Position numbers and translations under genes: made by a program. A DNA stretch of 64,000 nt from Flaccisagitta enflata (taxonomy: Eukaryota > Chaetognatha > Sagittoidea > Aphragmophora), in the NCBI GenBank assembly GCA_965153355.1, contig OZ231126.1, positions 78,926,001 to 78,990,000 on the forward strand, given 5' to 3'. Below, one piece after another: positions 1 through 12,799 of the stretch. Numbering within the stretch: position 1 is the first letter of the stretch; each line of letters starts with the position of its first letter. Under the pieces are notes generated by a model. It was not told the origin of the DNA. It did no database searches and saw only the letters and a program-made list of their open reading frames with translations.

Positions 1-3000
1 GCAAGTTGGTAGTTGGATTTGAAGTAGGTTGCTATTCCTTTTCCACGTCCTTGAGACAAAAGATGACATTGAAAGTTTGGAATGATTAGATGCTCATTGT
101 CTTGGTTTGGATCACACCATGTTTCTTGCAACGCAATGATATCTGCATTCATCTTAGGATCGTTTAGAAGATTTTTATGGTGCTTTGAAAGTGATCGGAT
201 GTTCAAACTCATGACAAGATTGCAGTTGGCTTGTTCAATTTCCCTTCTATTTAATGATATATCATGAAGTCGACCCAATTCTACCATTGCTGAACTTGAT
301 GGATACAGTTTGGTTGATGGAAATTCATTGACAATGAATAACTGGTCCTTAGATTGTACTCTACTTAACATAACATAACCTTGTGCTGGCTCATGAATGG
401 ACTTTAAATCAACTGCAAGAGCATCTGGCTTTGCAATGGTGCTGCCTTGCATTTTGTGAGCAGTACATGCGAAACATAACCGCAAGGGGAATTGAACCGC
501 TTTCATGAAATCATTTTGTGATGAGGGGTTTTTAGACATGTTGAATCTGAACTCTACCCTGGAAATTGGAGTAACTGGAATGTTTGGGAACTGTGAAACT
601 AAGTAGGGAGAATTTTTCTTTCTTCTTTCTTTGCCTGATTTTTTATCTCTGAACTGCACTAGAATTGTTTTCACAGAGCCCTGAGATGTCCGCTCAAAAC
701 CAACCACATTCCCTATCGTTCCATTTGTTAATGAATCTAGCACATCTACATTGTAAGTTAGCACCAATCTTCAGCTTTAGTTCTTGTTGCAGTGGGGTGT
801 TAAAAACTGTTCCATCTTTTCCTTTTTTTGGATTTTTGACTTGTTTTCCAGCTCTGGTGACATCTGCTAAAAATGTATGGCATTCACCTTCCATGTCTGC
901 GAGTTTGTTTTCATTTATTTTGTTGACACTCTGATTAGTGCCAACAACATACAAGGAATTTTTTGGGATATCTTTACTCCCCATTGGCCTAACTCTGCTT
1001 TCCAATACCTTGCAATCATCATCTGTGTGATTTCCACTTCTTACTCTATTCAATATCTCTGCATATGCAAAATCTTCACCTTGCCGATGATTATGAGTGA
1101 GCAGGATGACTTGAAATTTTTTCCAAAGAGGATCAATCGTATGGGCCAGATGATAGTCCTTACAAGCTGGTTGCTCAAAAACAAATCTTCCCATCACTGG
1201 TCGCAGTTGTAAAGCATCTCCAGGCAAAATCACTGAACATCCCCCAAATACTGTATTTGCATTTTGTTTTAATTCACGTAGCCTTAAATCAAGCTGATAT
1301 AACATGTCTGCCTTCAACATGCTGAACTCATCAATAATGACCATTTTAAGATTTTTAAGATGCTCATGTTTCTCATCTCTCACTTTGTCACCAAGAGAGA
1401 GGAATTCATTCCCAAAATTGAAATTGAAGGCGCTATGTAATGTCATGCCATCTACATTTGCTGCGGCTGTTCCTGTAAAAGCAGTGATGAGAATGTGAGG
1501 TTTATCAGGATTATCTCCTGATTGGCGAAGATCTTTTTCAAGCCACTGTCCAATGACTTTGATAAGTTGACTTTTTCCTGATCCGGCTCCACCTTGTATT
1601 ATGATCAAAGGAGGGTCTACTTCTATTGCAGTACTTCTTGATATCCTAAGCTTTCGAGAAAAGTCAATGACATGACTCAATGCTATTTTTTGGTCAGAGT
1701 CTAACATTTCAGTCATTTGTTCCAATTCTTGATCAGGGATCAGCTCAACTGTCTTAAACAGAGCAGTAGAAGCATTTTCAGCTTCACCTTGGATGTTTTC
1801 TGGATCTGTCAGAATAAAGTCAGGATGGTCAACAACTCCTTCCTCTTCACATTCAATCCTGTCTTGTTCATTTTGAGGATTAAGGTCATCGCCAATTGTA
1901 TTATTCATCATCTCTTGGGCTTTCTCTAATCCCTCCTCTACTGACTCAAGAAACTCCATGATTTTCCCTTTGACATTACCCAGATCTGAATTAAGATGTG
2001 TTAACTTACATTTTTCAAAACTCTCTTTTTCTTTCAACAAATTTCTTTTTGATTTACTGTCATGTGGAAAATAAAGCTGCAATTCTGAGTAGCAGTATTC
2101 ATGTGGATCTTTTTCACGGTTGAATTTGTGATACCTAAGAACTTGTGGAGATCTCAGTCGCATGAATGGTAATTCCCCTGGTTTGAGGTTAGTGATTGCG
2201 ATAAACTGGGGTAGTTCAAATGCAGAGTCCTGTTCATCATAATCAGCTGTAATGATATGGTCTTCAAAAAATGGGGATCCATTCTCATCATATTGTTTTG
2301 CCACCTTTTTCAAGGAGAAATTGAAATTTTCCGGGATTTTGCTCACAGCTTGATATCTTTTTACAAACTGGGCATAACACAACTGTGAAAGGTAAGGCTG
2401 AGCTTTGCAGTCTCTTCTCAGATATTTCTCATACAAAGATGGTTTCTCTTGGTATTTTCCTTTTCGACCCTCAACTTCTACCACTTTTTCACAATTTTCT
2501 AACTGGTCATCATCAATTTTCTCTAAATAGCGACTGGGGTTGAATCCAGTTTGAGCAAAAACAGTTTTGACATCAGAGTCCTTCATGAGCATGTTTGGTA
2601 TGATTCGAAAATATGCTTCACACTCACCCATTTGTCGGTGTGTGAGAAAAACTGAAACCATGTTTTTCAGCCTTGTTCTTAGATCTTCATTGGTCGATTC
2701 TTTCAAAGCTTCCTGCAAAATTTGCATAGTTCCAGTATCATCTTTGCAGTAGTAGTCACTTATGTATGTAATAACTGCATAATAGTCCAAGCATAACTGG
2801 AAGTCCATATTGCCATTCCATGTGCTGATCCATTCTGGGTTATAAGTATTCACCATGATTTCATCAATGTCTCTCTTGTAATGAATTGAATATCCTTTTT
2901 TGTTGACTGCCAAAGCTTCTTCATACTGCTCAAGTAATGAGGAAGAGCTGTTAAAACTGGTGGGGTTAACTTGGGCAAGAAGTTTCATAACTCTTTCTTT

Positions 3001-5499
3001 TATGAGTTCATTGAGATCCTCATCATGATTTTGGAGCTGATCAACAATGTTCACCAAATCTTCAACTTTTACCTCAGCACTTCTAGGTATAACATCACTT
3101 AGCTTCTCAAATAAACAGTTGGGTATGCTCAAAGAAGATTTTTTTGAATACTTGGCCTCATTGATAAGTTGTTGCAGCTGCCATTTCAATATACGCTCAT
3201 TCATGATTTCTTCAATATTATTTTTCTTGTATAGGCAGATTGCTTTTAGTTCTTCTTCATTTTCAAGAACCTCTTTTACTCCTTCTAGTAATGTTTGATG
3301 TTGCTTCATTTTCTTTTTTCTTTCCTCTTCATCTGGATATGTGATATTGGATGGTGCACTGATGATAGTTCTGTGTATTGGAAATTTTGGAAACTTAAAC
3401 CTGCATGGAGTTCCATATTTTTTGCAGGCTTTGGTTGTATGATGATGGACATTGACTTCTCTTACTATATTAGATGTTGAAGGGTCTTTTAAAGAAACAG
3501 AGACAAAAAGGTCAGCAAATTTAGTTAATGCTTGATTTTGTTCTGTGCTGAGTTTTTCCCCTGCTTTTATGTTTTGTAAAGCCTTTTCAATCTCATTGGT
3601 TACCTCTCTTGGCAGCCCTTGGAATTTCTTCCAATTCATCCAAAGGGTTCCATGGGCATGGCCAGCACCTCTGAATTGGAACTCAATCCTGTAATTGTAA
3701 TGACTTACAGTGAGTTCAGAGCCATTTGAAAGAATAACATGTTTTAAAAACATGCGCAACCTGTGTTGAAAATTCAGTGTTGCATTCATTAGATTGTTAC
3801 GGATTAACTCGTGTTTGCTTGGATATGCCTTCAAAAATTCATCGAGTGGTTTTCCATCAACATAGTAGATCTCATTACCATTGATGCACTCAAATGTTAT
3901 TTTGTGTCCCTCCAGCAATGAGGTGAAATTTTCTGACCACCTCATGTCAGCACAGGACAATGTGAAGAAAAATGTGAAGGGTCCCAAATTCTCAAGTTTT
4001 GCATACAGCTCTTGTCGTGCCTTTCTCCAATATCTTGGGGTATTCTTGATATTATCAAGAACCATGTAGGGGTCTTCAAGAGAGTAGATAGAAGTCCCAT
4101 CTGGCCTAGCCTTTTCATGTCCTTTTTGAAAGGATAAGTTTATATTTCTATTCATTTGTTTCAATTCTGTATGTGCAGCTGCCATGAAAACATATGCAGG
4201 ACAATTACCACACCTTTCATCAACATTCAAAATTCTTTGGCACCAATAGTCCTGATCCCTAAGTGTAATTTCTCTTTCAGAGTCTTTGCCATTTTCTCCA
4301 TCTGGAAAAAGACAGGGAAAGGATTTCACATCTACATGCTCTTCTTCTAGCAAACTGTTGGGAATCTTGCCTTGACCAGGCGCAACTTGAGTTGCTTCAC
4401 AAGTATTTTCTGCAATGTGGATTTCAGGGTGGTTTTCGCCAAAGCATGTCGAACGATTATAATTAAATTGACTTTTTCGGATAACATCATTTTGTAAATA
4501 TTCCTCTTCAATATCATCTTCTTCATTTCTCTCATTTTTGTCTCCATTTTGTGTAGCTTCACTGGAATCTTTTTCAAGTGGTGGAATATTTTCTTGAGCC
4601 TTTTCTTTGGTAGATTCAACTGTAGATGTTTTTGGATAAACGTCTTCAAGATTCTCTTCAGGAAACAAAATTTTGTAGCCCTCAGGATCAGATGTAAAGC
4701 ACCTTTGCTTGAAGTCTTTGTCTTCCAAAATGTTTTCATAGAAAGGATTTCCCATGGTCACAAATGTGCGCAAGGCTTCAAATACTTTACGAATATCAAT
4801 GAGTTGTTGACAATGCACGCCTGGAAAGTTAAGACGTCTCTTTAACTGAACTACTGCCAATTTTGCGTCTGTTGGAGTTCTTGGGAGCTTTGTCAGGGTT
4901 TCTGTTACATCAGAGGGGAGAATTGGCACACTAACAGTTTTGTCCTTCATGGCATTCATTCTGCTCTTGGGAAGTAGTACTATTTTTTGAAAAAGTAGAT
5001 TAAGGGCAACTAACTGCTGCTCAAGTTCACTGAGCTTCAACTCTGGGTGGTTGTCAATATTCACAAACTGAAGATTGTTTTGATTTGACATAGGAGGCAT
5101 CACATTTTTATCTAGGTACCGTTTACATGTATGGCACAAGAAATCTGCTTTCAGAATCTTTGGCTTTTCTTGTTTATGGCAAGGTACATATATTTCTCTT
5201 TTGGGAATAGGCCCTATGAATTTCTCAGAGAATCCAGGATTTCGATTCTCCGTAGATTTCAACCAGTCATCATCCAACTCAATCACTTGATTTTCATAAA
5301 GTTTTCTGTGACAGCAGATACAAAAAAATATTCTACCAATTCGGATGTCATTTAAAAAGGCCTTCTTTCTACGGAAACTAGTGCTTTTTGCCATGACTCG
5401 TGAATCCTGCTTTCTGCTTTTCTCCTTTTCGTTGTACTTTTTGGGATCCTTTGCTTTTTCTTTTACTCTCCTCACTTGTCTGCCAATAGTTTCTTTTTC

Positions 5500-5607
5500 G
5501 TGGTAGATATCAGGATTTTTTTTCTTTTCTTGCATTCTTCTTTTTCGTTTGCCGTGGTAGATATCAGGATTTTTTTTCTTTTCTTGCATTCTTCTTTTTC
5601 GTTTGCC
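5500..5607 (-). repeat. 54-bp perfect in-frame tandem duplication in the Helentron gene
   Basis: Two identical 54-bp copies (5500-5553 and 5554-5607) encode an 18-residue Lys/Arg-rich block ending NPDIYH twice in a row. The unit is a multiple of three, so the frame is kept. Identity between the copies points to a recent event. Confidence 0.9.
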
Positions 5608-5999
5608 AACAGTGTCTCTCACTTTACATTTGACACGGTGTCTTTCGTTAATCTGTTCTCTCCATTTCTTCAGCTTTTCTCTACTTTTCACTTTTTTCTC
5701 AATTTGTTTTTTCATCTTCATTTTGTCTATATCATATGATTCCCCACATTCTTTGTTTAATGACAAATGAAAAAGAAGCCTTGGATAGTATTTATTGCAC
5801 CCTTTACAGATATCCTTTTTTTCTTGCAGATTTCGGTTATCTGGTAACCTTTCAACTAGCACTATGCAAGGCTTAGTTTTTGGTGGGTTTGATGATAATG
5901 ATGATGATGGTGTTGGCTGTGTTGGGGCATTGTTTGACATTTTTTTTGACAGGTTTGATGAAGAATGAGGTGTGTGCATTGTAACCTTGGCAGGAAATG

Positions 6000-6165
6000 T
6001 TGCGATTTTTTTGGTTGGTCTGATTGGTTGGTTGGTTGGTTTGGTTTGGTTGTTTTGTTGATTTGGTTGGTTCTTTGGTTGGTTGGCTGGTTGGTTTTTT
6101 TGGTTGGTTGATTTGTATATTGGTTGGTTGGTTGGTTGTTTTTTTGATTTTTGGTTGGTTTGCAG
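6000..6165 (+). repeat. (TTGG)n-like low-complexity tract inside the Helentron gene
   Basis: Repeated TTGGTTGG blocks are read on the minus strand as Asn-Gln-Pro-Thr-rich protein between the USP domain and the Lys-rich region. The tract appears to be a microsatellite tolerated as an interdomain linker. Confidence 0.8.
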
Positions 6166-7176
6166 GTTTTGAGTCACAGTAGCCCAAGTTTTTCTTAAGG
6201 GTTGAGCTTCAGGTTGAGAGGCAACATCAGCTGAAGGTAACTTTTCCATCAATATGCAATAACTCTGTTCAAATGGGGAATCAACATGGGTTCTTTGAAC
6301 AGGAATCTTATCATCTTCGCAAAGAAACCAACTTGACCCTTTTCTTATGTAAGCCCTGTTGTGGCCAGCATCAGCAGATCCAATATGGGTTGTAATCCCA
6401 ATTGCTTTGTATCGCGCTTTTCCAATAGGAACCTCCTCTGAAATTGTGATTGGCTTTCTATTCTTTACTATTTTGCCACCTATGAAATCCATTCTTAAAA
6501 GTTGTATGAAAAGATAAGGTGGGTAACTTGAAATGTTTAGCTTCTCTAGGAATGGCCATTCTGGAGAGGTAGGATTACCCATAACACAAATTCCGCATCG
6601 TCTACCATCCGATTGAGAATGAACAACAAAGTGCTGTTTTATCAAATTGGTCAGTGAATCTGTTGTAGGAGACTTAGGAAGACTTAACTGAAGAATTTTT
6701 TGCGAGCCTGGAACTGCATCAGGAACTTGACCACATGTGGGACATGCTGCAGGTGATCCGTTTATTTGGAACCGATATTCAAACAAAGTATCAAAATAGA
6801 ACATACCACTAGGAGCGTGATCTAAGAGGTAACCCAATAACTCAACTGTATCTTGTTGCTCACCAGAAGCAAGACTGCTCCTGTTTGCAGCTTGTGCAAG
6901 AAGTTTTCTTAAAAATGATGCGCTTACTGGCTGGGTTGTTCCAGAATGAGAAAAGATGAAATTGAGAGCATTGATTATATCAGAGGAACCTTTCCATACA
7001 TTCAGCTCTGATACGAAATTAGGGACACGTCGGAGAAGCTGAAGATTGCTGTTGAGAGAGCACATATTTTGGTCTGCACCTCCATTTCTTAGAAGGAGTG
7101 GTGGAAATTTTGCCATATTAGCACGTGACGCGGACATCTTTTTGGTTAAGGGGCCCTCAAAAGGGCCTTGGGGGTG

Positions 7177-7930
<754 letters not shown>

Positions 7931-8126
7931 TTAGTTGCGTGCATGTGACTCTACACACCACTTTGCCCATCCGACCATCGAATTGTCAGTCTATCCGCCA
8001 GTCACATTATACTTTTTTAAAAATTTTTTTTATCTTTGACCTCACTGCTCCTGCCCAAATGGCCTAGTTGCATGGCCGCTGCCCTACCGCACAAAACTGG
8101 GATGGCCGTGTATCTGGCCACGTTTT
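7931..8126 (+). mobile_element. Family A INE, type 2 (short)
   Basis: Begins TTAGTTGCGTGCATGTGACT, a decayed form of the palindromic end, then CTCTACACACC and a TTTGCCCATCC zone. Next come a T-rich stretch and CTGCTCCTGCCCAAATG, the type 2 interior signature. It ends with a GTGTATCTGGCCACGTT tail. Its position next to the Helentron 5' side is notable, but no shared end could be shown. Confidence 0.75.
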
Positions 8127-8739
8127 TATCAAATACAAGTTTTTGAGACTCCAGGAAGGAGAGGTGAAAAGAAAAGGATTTCAAACATTTTCTCCTTTAC
8201 TTTTTACAGTCATGTAAAGGATAACAATAAAAGAAATTTCGTATCATTGAGATAAGGTCAATATATGTGATGAAAGGAGAAAAATAATGCGATGTCAGGC
8301 ATTATTTGAATTCTTAAATTCCATTTGAATGAAGTGGAAAAGCATCAATTCGTTATAAATTCAATACCTTTTACGTATTTCATCAAAAAGTTAGGGTTTT
8401 TTTTATTAAACTATTAGGGTGTAATGCGATCGATTTCCTTCTTGGAGAGGTTCATGCCTCAATCAATCCAAAAACTGAATTATCGATACCGTGCTGATTA
8501 AGGGAAAACTATGCAAGGATTCAAATATTCTAAAAAATGAATTTTGGAGGTGGGAGGGACGGGGGCCGAGTCACCACCGACAGCAGGAGCTAGCTAAACA
8601 ATTGGGGACTGTTTGAGAGTGATTTGGCGTGAATAGGGTGATATTGAGAAAATGGGTTTCGGACGGACGGACGGACGGACACACCCTCTTATAGAGATGC
8701 GAGGACGCATCTAAAAACTAAAGCAGTATTTACTCTCCA
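8127..8739. other. Unique AT-rich sequence with a decayed INE end
   Basis: Mostly unassigned. At 8655-8716 (GGAC)n is followed by a hairpin with arms AGATGCG and CGCATCT and then A-rich DNA. That is the layout of the family A palindromic end with a different stem sequence. Confidence 0.45.
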
Positions 8740-9000
8740 AGTACGACTAGTCTCACAAGTTTTGTTGGACGGATTTTAACGGATTTTAACGGATGTTTAC
8801 TTGACTACGATTTTACTTCTTACGATTAGTGAATTTTTATTAATCTTATCATGTTATGAATTTCTTATAAGGGACCCTGTTGGAAAAAAGTCACTATTAG
8901 ACTTTCACAGGCCATCCCTCGAGACCAAGCCATTTACATTATTCTGTTTTGTAAAATTTTGCTGCGTTTCGTAAATAAATTCATTCATTCATTCATTCAA
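8740..9000 (+). mobile_element. Probable non-LTR retrotransposon 3' end with ATTC-repeat tail
   Basis: Positions 8868-8885 read AAGGGACCCTGTTGG. After about 100 bp the sequence ends in GTAAATAAATTCATTC with four or more ATTC units. A terminal tetranucleotide repeat after an unrelated 3' sequence is typical of 5'-truncated LINEs. No ORF remains and the clade cannot be assigned. Confidence 0.5.
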
Positions 9001-9090
9001 AAAGAAAAAGAAAAAGGAAAAGAAAGTAAAGGAAGAGGAAGGTGATTAAAGAGAGAAAAGATAAACCCTGAAAGAAGGAGGAGTAGGAGA

Positions 9091-9304
9091 AACAAGGCCA
9101 ACACCTATAAGTCGCGTGCGAGACTAACAGAATGACCTAGCATTACTTAGAATGACTTAGAATGACTGAGAATGACTTAATGTACTCTAAAATGACTTAA
9201 GATGACATAAGGGAATAAAAAGTAAAAGTGTGACGGACTGACCGACGGACAGACGGACGGACGGACGGACAAAGCGGGGTGTAGAGTCGCGTGCACGCGA
9301 CTAA
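9091..9304 (-). mobile_element. Family A INE, type 1 (short, near complete)
   Basis: Starts AACAAGGCCAACACCTATAA and a half-palindrome GTCGCGTGC. It then has a small core of GAATGACTTA units, then (GGAC)n, AAAGCGGGGTGTAG and the full palindrome AGTCGCGTGCACGCGACT followed by A. Both ends are conserved, so the boundaries are good. Confidence 0.85.
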
Positions 9305-9842
9305 AAAAAACATATAAAAAAAGAAAGAAAAAAGTCGTTTCAGTCTCAAAAAATGACAAAATAAATACGAATCCTGAGACAAAGCAGGTAAACATCAACG
9401 GTAAAAAAGAGGAAGATAGAGAGAGAAAGTATGAGCAAAAAAAAAACTGCCGCATGAGTCATGACGATAAGCCTGGTTTATCGCCGCCCCTATCCACCCG
9501 CTCGCGACTTTGAAAACCGTGCATCCGGATGATTTTTCCCTTCGCTGTTCCGGCCCAGTCGCCCTAGGATATAGCCTCGTAAATTTCTTTATCCTTGCTT
9601 TTCAATTCCTCTCTTTCCTTTATCTTTCCTTTCTTTTTTTAGATTTCCTATCTCTATTCTTTTCTATTTTTCCTTAGTTTCTACTTTTCTTTTGTGTGGA
9701 ACAATTCTCGGATCTTCTCTCGTCCGTAACGAAGATTTATCACTTCCACAAGAAAAGAGATTCCAGAGCGTCTTCATGGCTTCTGCCAGACTCGTACTTA
9801 ATCCGAAAGAGAGAAGCAAATGGCAGGTGGAAGACGAGGAGG

Positions 9843-9881
<39 letters not shown>

Positions 9882-10787
9882 AGGGTCTCATGGAGCGGCC
9901 CCCCTTTCGGGAGAGCGGGAGAGCCTATCTCATAGATGAAAAGACGTGGTGAACGAAGGGAAGAGCGACCGATTGACTGATTGTCAACGTGACTGATATG
10001 TGTAGAAACAAGTCGTTAATCTCAAATGCAATTCCTAAGGCTTTTCCAGGTCGTTTTCCTATCTCTTCCCTTGAATTGGCCTCTGAATCTTGTCGACTCA
10101 AATATGATTTCCAGCCTTGTGCCTCGCGCCTCGCGCCTCGCGCCTCGCGCGTCGCGCCCCGCTGAATAATGATCATTACAGCATTTGTTTATACCGTAGA
10201 CATGAAAGTTGGAGACTGAAGACAACAATCAATATCAGTCATTCCCAGTAGTCCTCTTTCATCAGCTGTCATAATAAGAGATCAATGCCAATGGGAGAGA
10301 AACCACTAAGCAGTTCTGAGATTCACTGTAACATTGGCGTACCAAATTGATTCTTATGAGATTATCTTAATAATCGCCATTTGTCACAATGTATCATCAA
10401 CAATCACTTATTATTCCCACTTATCACCAACAATCACCGATTACAATTGGATCTCCAGCTGTGCGATCCAGTGAAACAATAAAGCATTCCCATCAGCCAT
10501 CCGCCATTCGTCACCATACATCACCATTCACCATTCAGTATCGCTCACTCTTCATTACCACTCATGACCAATCATCACCAATCATCACCAATCATCACCA
10601 ATCATCACCAATCATCACCGAACCCAATTGGATCTTCACCAGCTGCGCAAATGAATTGGAACAATGACGCAGTCAATTCTCATGAGAGAACTCGTAAACT
10701 TTCTTTAATGATCTGTTGGAATAATGAGGGACTGAGAAGGAGAGGCTCAGGAAACTGAGAACCATTCCATTTGGAAAAAAAAGAGAC

Positions 10788-10852
<65 letters not shown>

Positions 10853-11064
10853 GTAGAGAAACCTCTCAGTTAGAAAAAAATGAGGTGCTGGTGGGCTGGG
10901 GCAGTATGCTAAAGACAATCCTGTTTGTACGTATGGATGGCATGACCCAAATGACAAGGACAGTCAAAAAGACTAAAGGAGACTTTGTGGCGGAAAAATG
11001 AGCCGGCAGAAAGGAGAAAGGAAGAAATTTCGTCATAAACATCGATGGACAGAACAGCTCTTTT
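9305..11064. other. Gene-free interval with microsatellites
   Basis: Contains a decayed type 2 INE tail near 9500 (CTCGCGACTTTG, then GTGCATCCGG). There are (GA)n tracts at 9847-9880 and 10793-10850, a CGCGCCT-type repeat at 10121-10156 and ATCATCACCA decamers at about 10566-10618. No convincing gene was seen. Confidence 0.6.
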
Positions 11065-11252
11065 TTAGTCGCATGCACGCGACTCTATAACCCGCTTTGT
11101 CTGTCGGTCGGTTGGTTGGTCGGTCGGTCAAACTTTACTTTTTTTCTGATTTTATTTCTTTGACCTCACTGCTCCTGCCCAAATGGTCTGGTGACCTCAA
11201 ATATGGCCCCTCACTACCCGCACGCGACTTCGGTAGCCAGCATCCGGCCTTG
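11065..11252 (+). mobile_element. Family A INE, type 2
   Basis: TTAGTCGCATGCACGCGACT is the palindromic end. It is followed by CTATAACCCGCTTTGTC, CGGT/TGGT repeats, a T-rich segment and ACTGCTCCTGCCCAAATG. It ends with CCCGCACGCGACTTCGGTAG and CATCCGGCCTTGT. Complete at both ends. Confidence 0.87.
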
Positions 11253-11663
11253 TTTCACCTTTTCTCATTCTGAGGCAGCGTTTGCGTTTGCGTCCCATCT
11301 TAATCGTCAATTGATGTCGGAATAAGAAGAAAGAAAGGAAGGATGAAAGAAAGAAACAAACAAAGAAACAAAGAAACAAAGAAACAAAGAAACAAAGAAA
11401 GAAAGAAGCACAAGAGAAAGACTAAAAAAAAACTAAAGAAGCCATGAAAGTGAACGAGGCCAAGTAGGCCCATAAGGTGTGACCTGTGGATCGTCGAACG
11501 AATGCGTTACCCGACCAACCGACCAACCGATGGACACAGCCAGTTATAGAGGTGCTTTGTCGCACCTTAAAAGAGATATGCTGAAAAAAGGGTTTTAATG
11601 AAATTGTTTTCTCACATACCATTATCCTTCATCGAGCTATACGTTGTATTGTCTGTCCATCAC
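11253..11663. other. AAAGAAAC-rich tract and decayed INE end
   Basis: 11335-11405 is an (AAAGAAAC)-like tract. 11445-11575 carries (CCGACCAA)n followed by an imperfect hairpin with arms AGGTGC and GCACCT. This is another variant of the family A end, orientation minus. Confidence 0.5.
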
Positions 11664-12283
11664 TTTTTGGGCAGCGGCCCCGGAGGGGCCGATGACCTAT
11701 GATTCCATATAGGGCAATTTTCTCCAGTTTCCATTTTCCGTCCATCCCCCCCTCTCCCCCAAGCCTCAAATAAAGTCTCTCAGACCCCAAATCAGGCCTT
11801 TTCGACTCCAAATCAGACCTTTCTGATCCAAAATCAGGCTTCTCAGACCTCAAATCAGGCCTTCCAGACCCCAAATCAGGCCTCTCAGACCCCAAATCAG
11901 GCCTCCCAGACCCCAGATCAGGTTTCTCAGACCCCAAGTTAGGCCTCTCAGATCCAAATCAGGCCTCTGACCCTATGTCAGGCTTTTCAGACCCCAAATT
12001 AGACCCCTCAGACCCAAATAAGGCCTTTCAGACCCCAAATCAAGCCTCTCAGACCCCAAACCACGCCTCTCATACCCTGAATCAGACCTTTCAGAGCCAA
12101 AATCAGGCCTGTCAGCCCTCCAAACCAGCTTCTCACACCGGAGAAAATTGTCCTATATGGAATCATAGGTCATCGGCCCCTCCGGGCCGGGGCCGCTGCC
12201 CCTCTCATAATCTCATTGCCACATACACTAACTTAGGGGCATCGGGTACCGCTGACCATGTAACGCTTTTGCGACTATTCCCT
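11664..12283 (+). mobile_element. Family B hairpin element with 20-bp minisatellite core
   Basis: The left arm, TTTTTGGGCAGCGGCCCCGG then GATGACCTATGATTCC, recurs inverted at 12140-12200. The core between is a tandem array of about 20-bp units around CCCCAAATCAGGCCTCTCAG. The right extension has GGGTACCGCTGACCATG and ends near GCGACTATT. Related copies lie at 38.8, 41.3, 44.0, 47.0 and 62.0 kb. No coding capacity. Confidence 0.75.
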
Positions 12284-12799
12284 TTGAGTCCATTACACAT
12301 CTCGCTTTTTCTGTCGTAAGTTTTTAGCTATTTTTTGCCCCATTTTTGAAGTTAAATCCTTTTTCTTTTTAACTTATATTTTGTTTCAGAAGTGTAGAAA
12401 ATGTCTCAGCATTAATTTGCGCAAATATTTATACTTTTCTCAAGGCTAGGGAAGAATAGTTTATAATGACTGATAAAGTTTGAGTGTTTTAACTGGGTAC
12501 CACTTCTTTGTTATTGTTCTTTCCAAGAATGTACGACTGTTTTTCTCTGATGAATCATCGAGCGCTTTTGATATTCGATTCATTGTCAAAAATATCGAAT
12601 TTACAAGAAGAAAGAAAGCAAAAGAAAACAGAGGGAAGGAAATCTAATAGGAAAAGAAGAGAACATAGAAAAGGGGTTGTTGCAGCGTCAGCTTCTCTGC
12701 AAACCTGACAGTAACGATGATTGCAAACGCGTTTTTGCAAAACAAGAAGGGAGAAACATGATGCGATGGACGACGACAAACATTGTTATCTAAATGGTT
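12284..12799. other. Unique sequence, nothing recognised
   Basis: AT-rich DNA with short chance reading frames only. No repeat, RNA gene or gene fragment was identified. Confidence 0.5.

Larger units (their letters stand above)
1..7137 (-). pseudogene. Helentron Rep-helicase-endonuclease polyprotein with N-terminal USP protease; one frameshift, C-terminus off-window
   Basis: About 2147 codons are open from the ATG at 7137 to a stop at 694. Residue 1 is placed at 7137 because upstream codons are only the translated (GA)n tract (Ser-Leu repeats). In order: residues 15-300 are a USP-type cysteine protease, with Cys box NMCSLNS (Cys26), two CxxC knuckles (132/135, 181/184) and a His box with GHN (His259) and EDD. 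Residues about 320-400 are Asn/Gln/Pro-rich, and 450-560 Lys-rich. A Cys/His-rich zone follows (CICC, CHTC). The Rep HUH motif GHAHG is near residue 1159 and the Y2 motif YISDYY near 1459. The helicase has Walker A GGAGSGKS (about 1850), Walker B IIDEF (about 1935) and GDALQLRPV. At about 765 the frame shifts by one. The next frame runs open through helicase motif HKMQGST to the window edge and enters an EEP domain (SLNIRS, then ADIIALQET with the catalytic Glu). Probably recently inactivated; an assembly error is the alternative. Confidence 0.88.
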
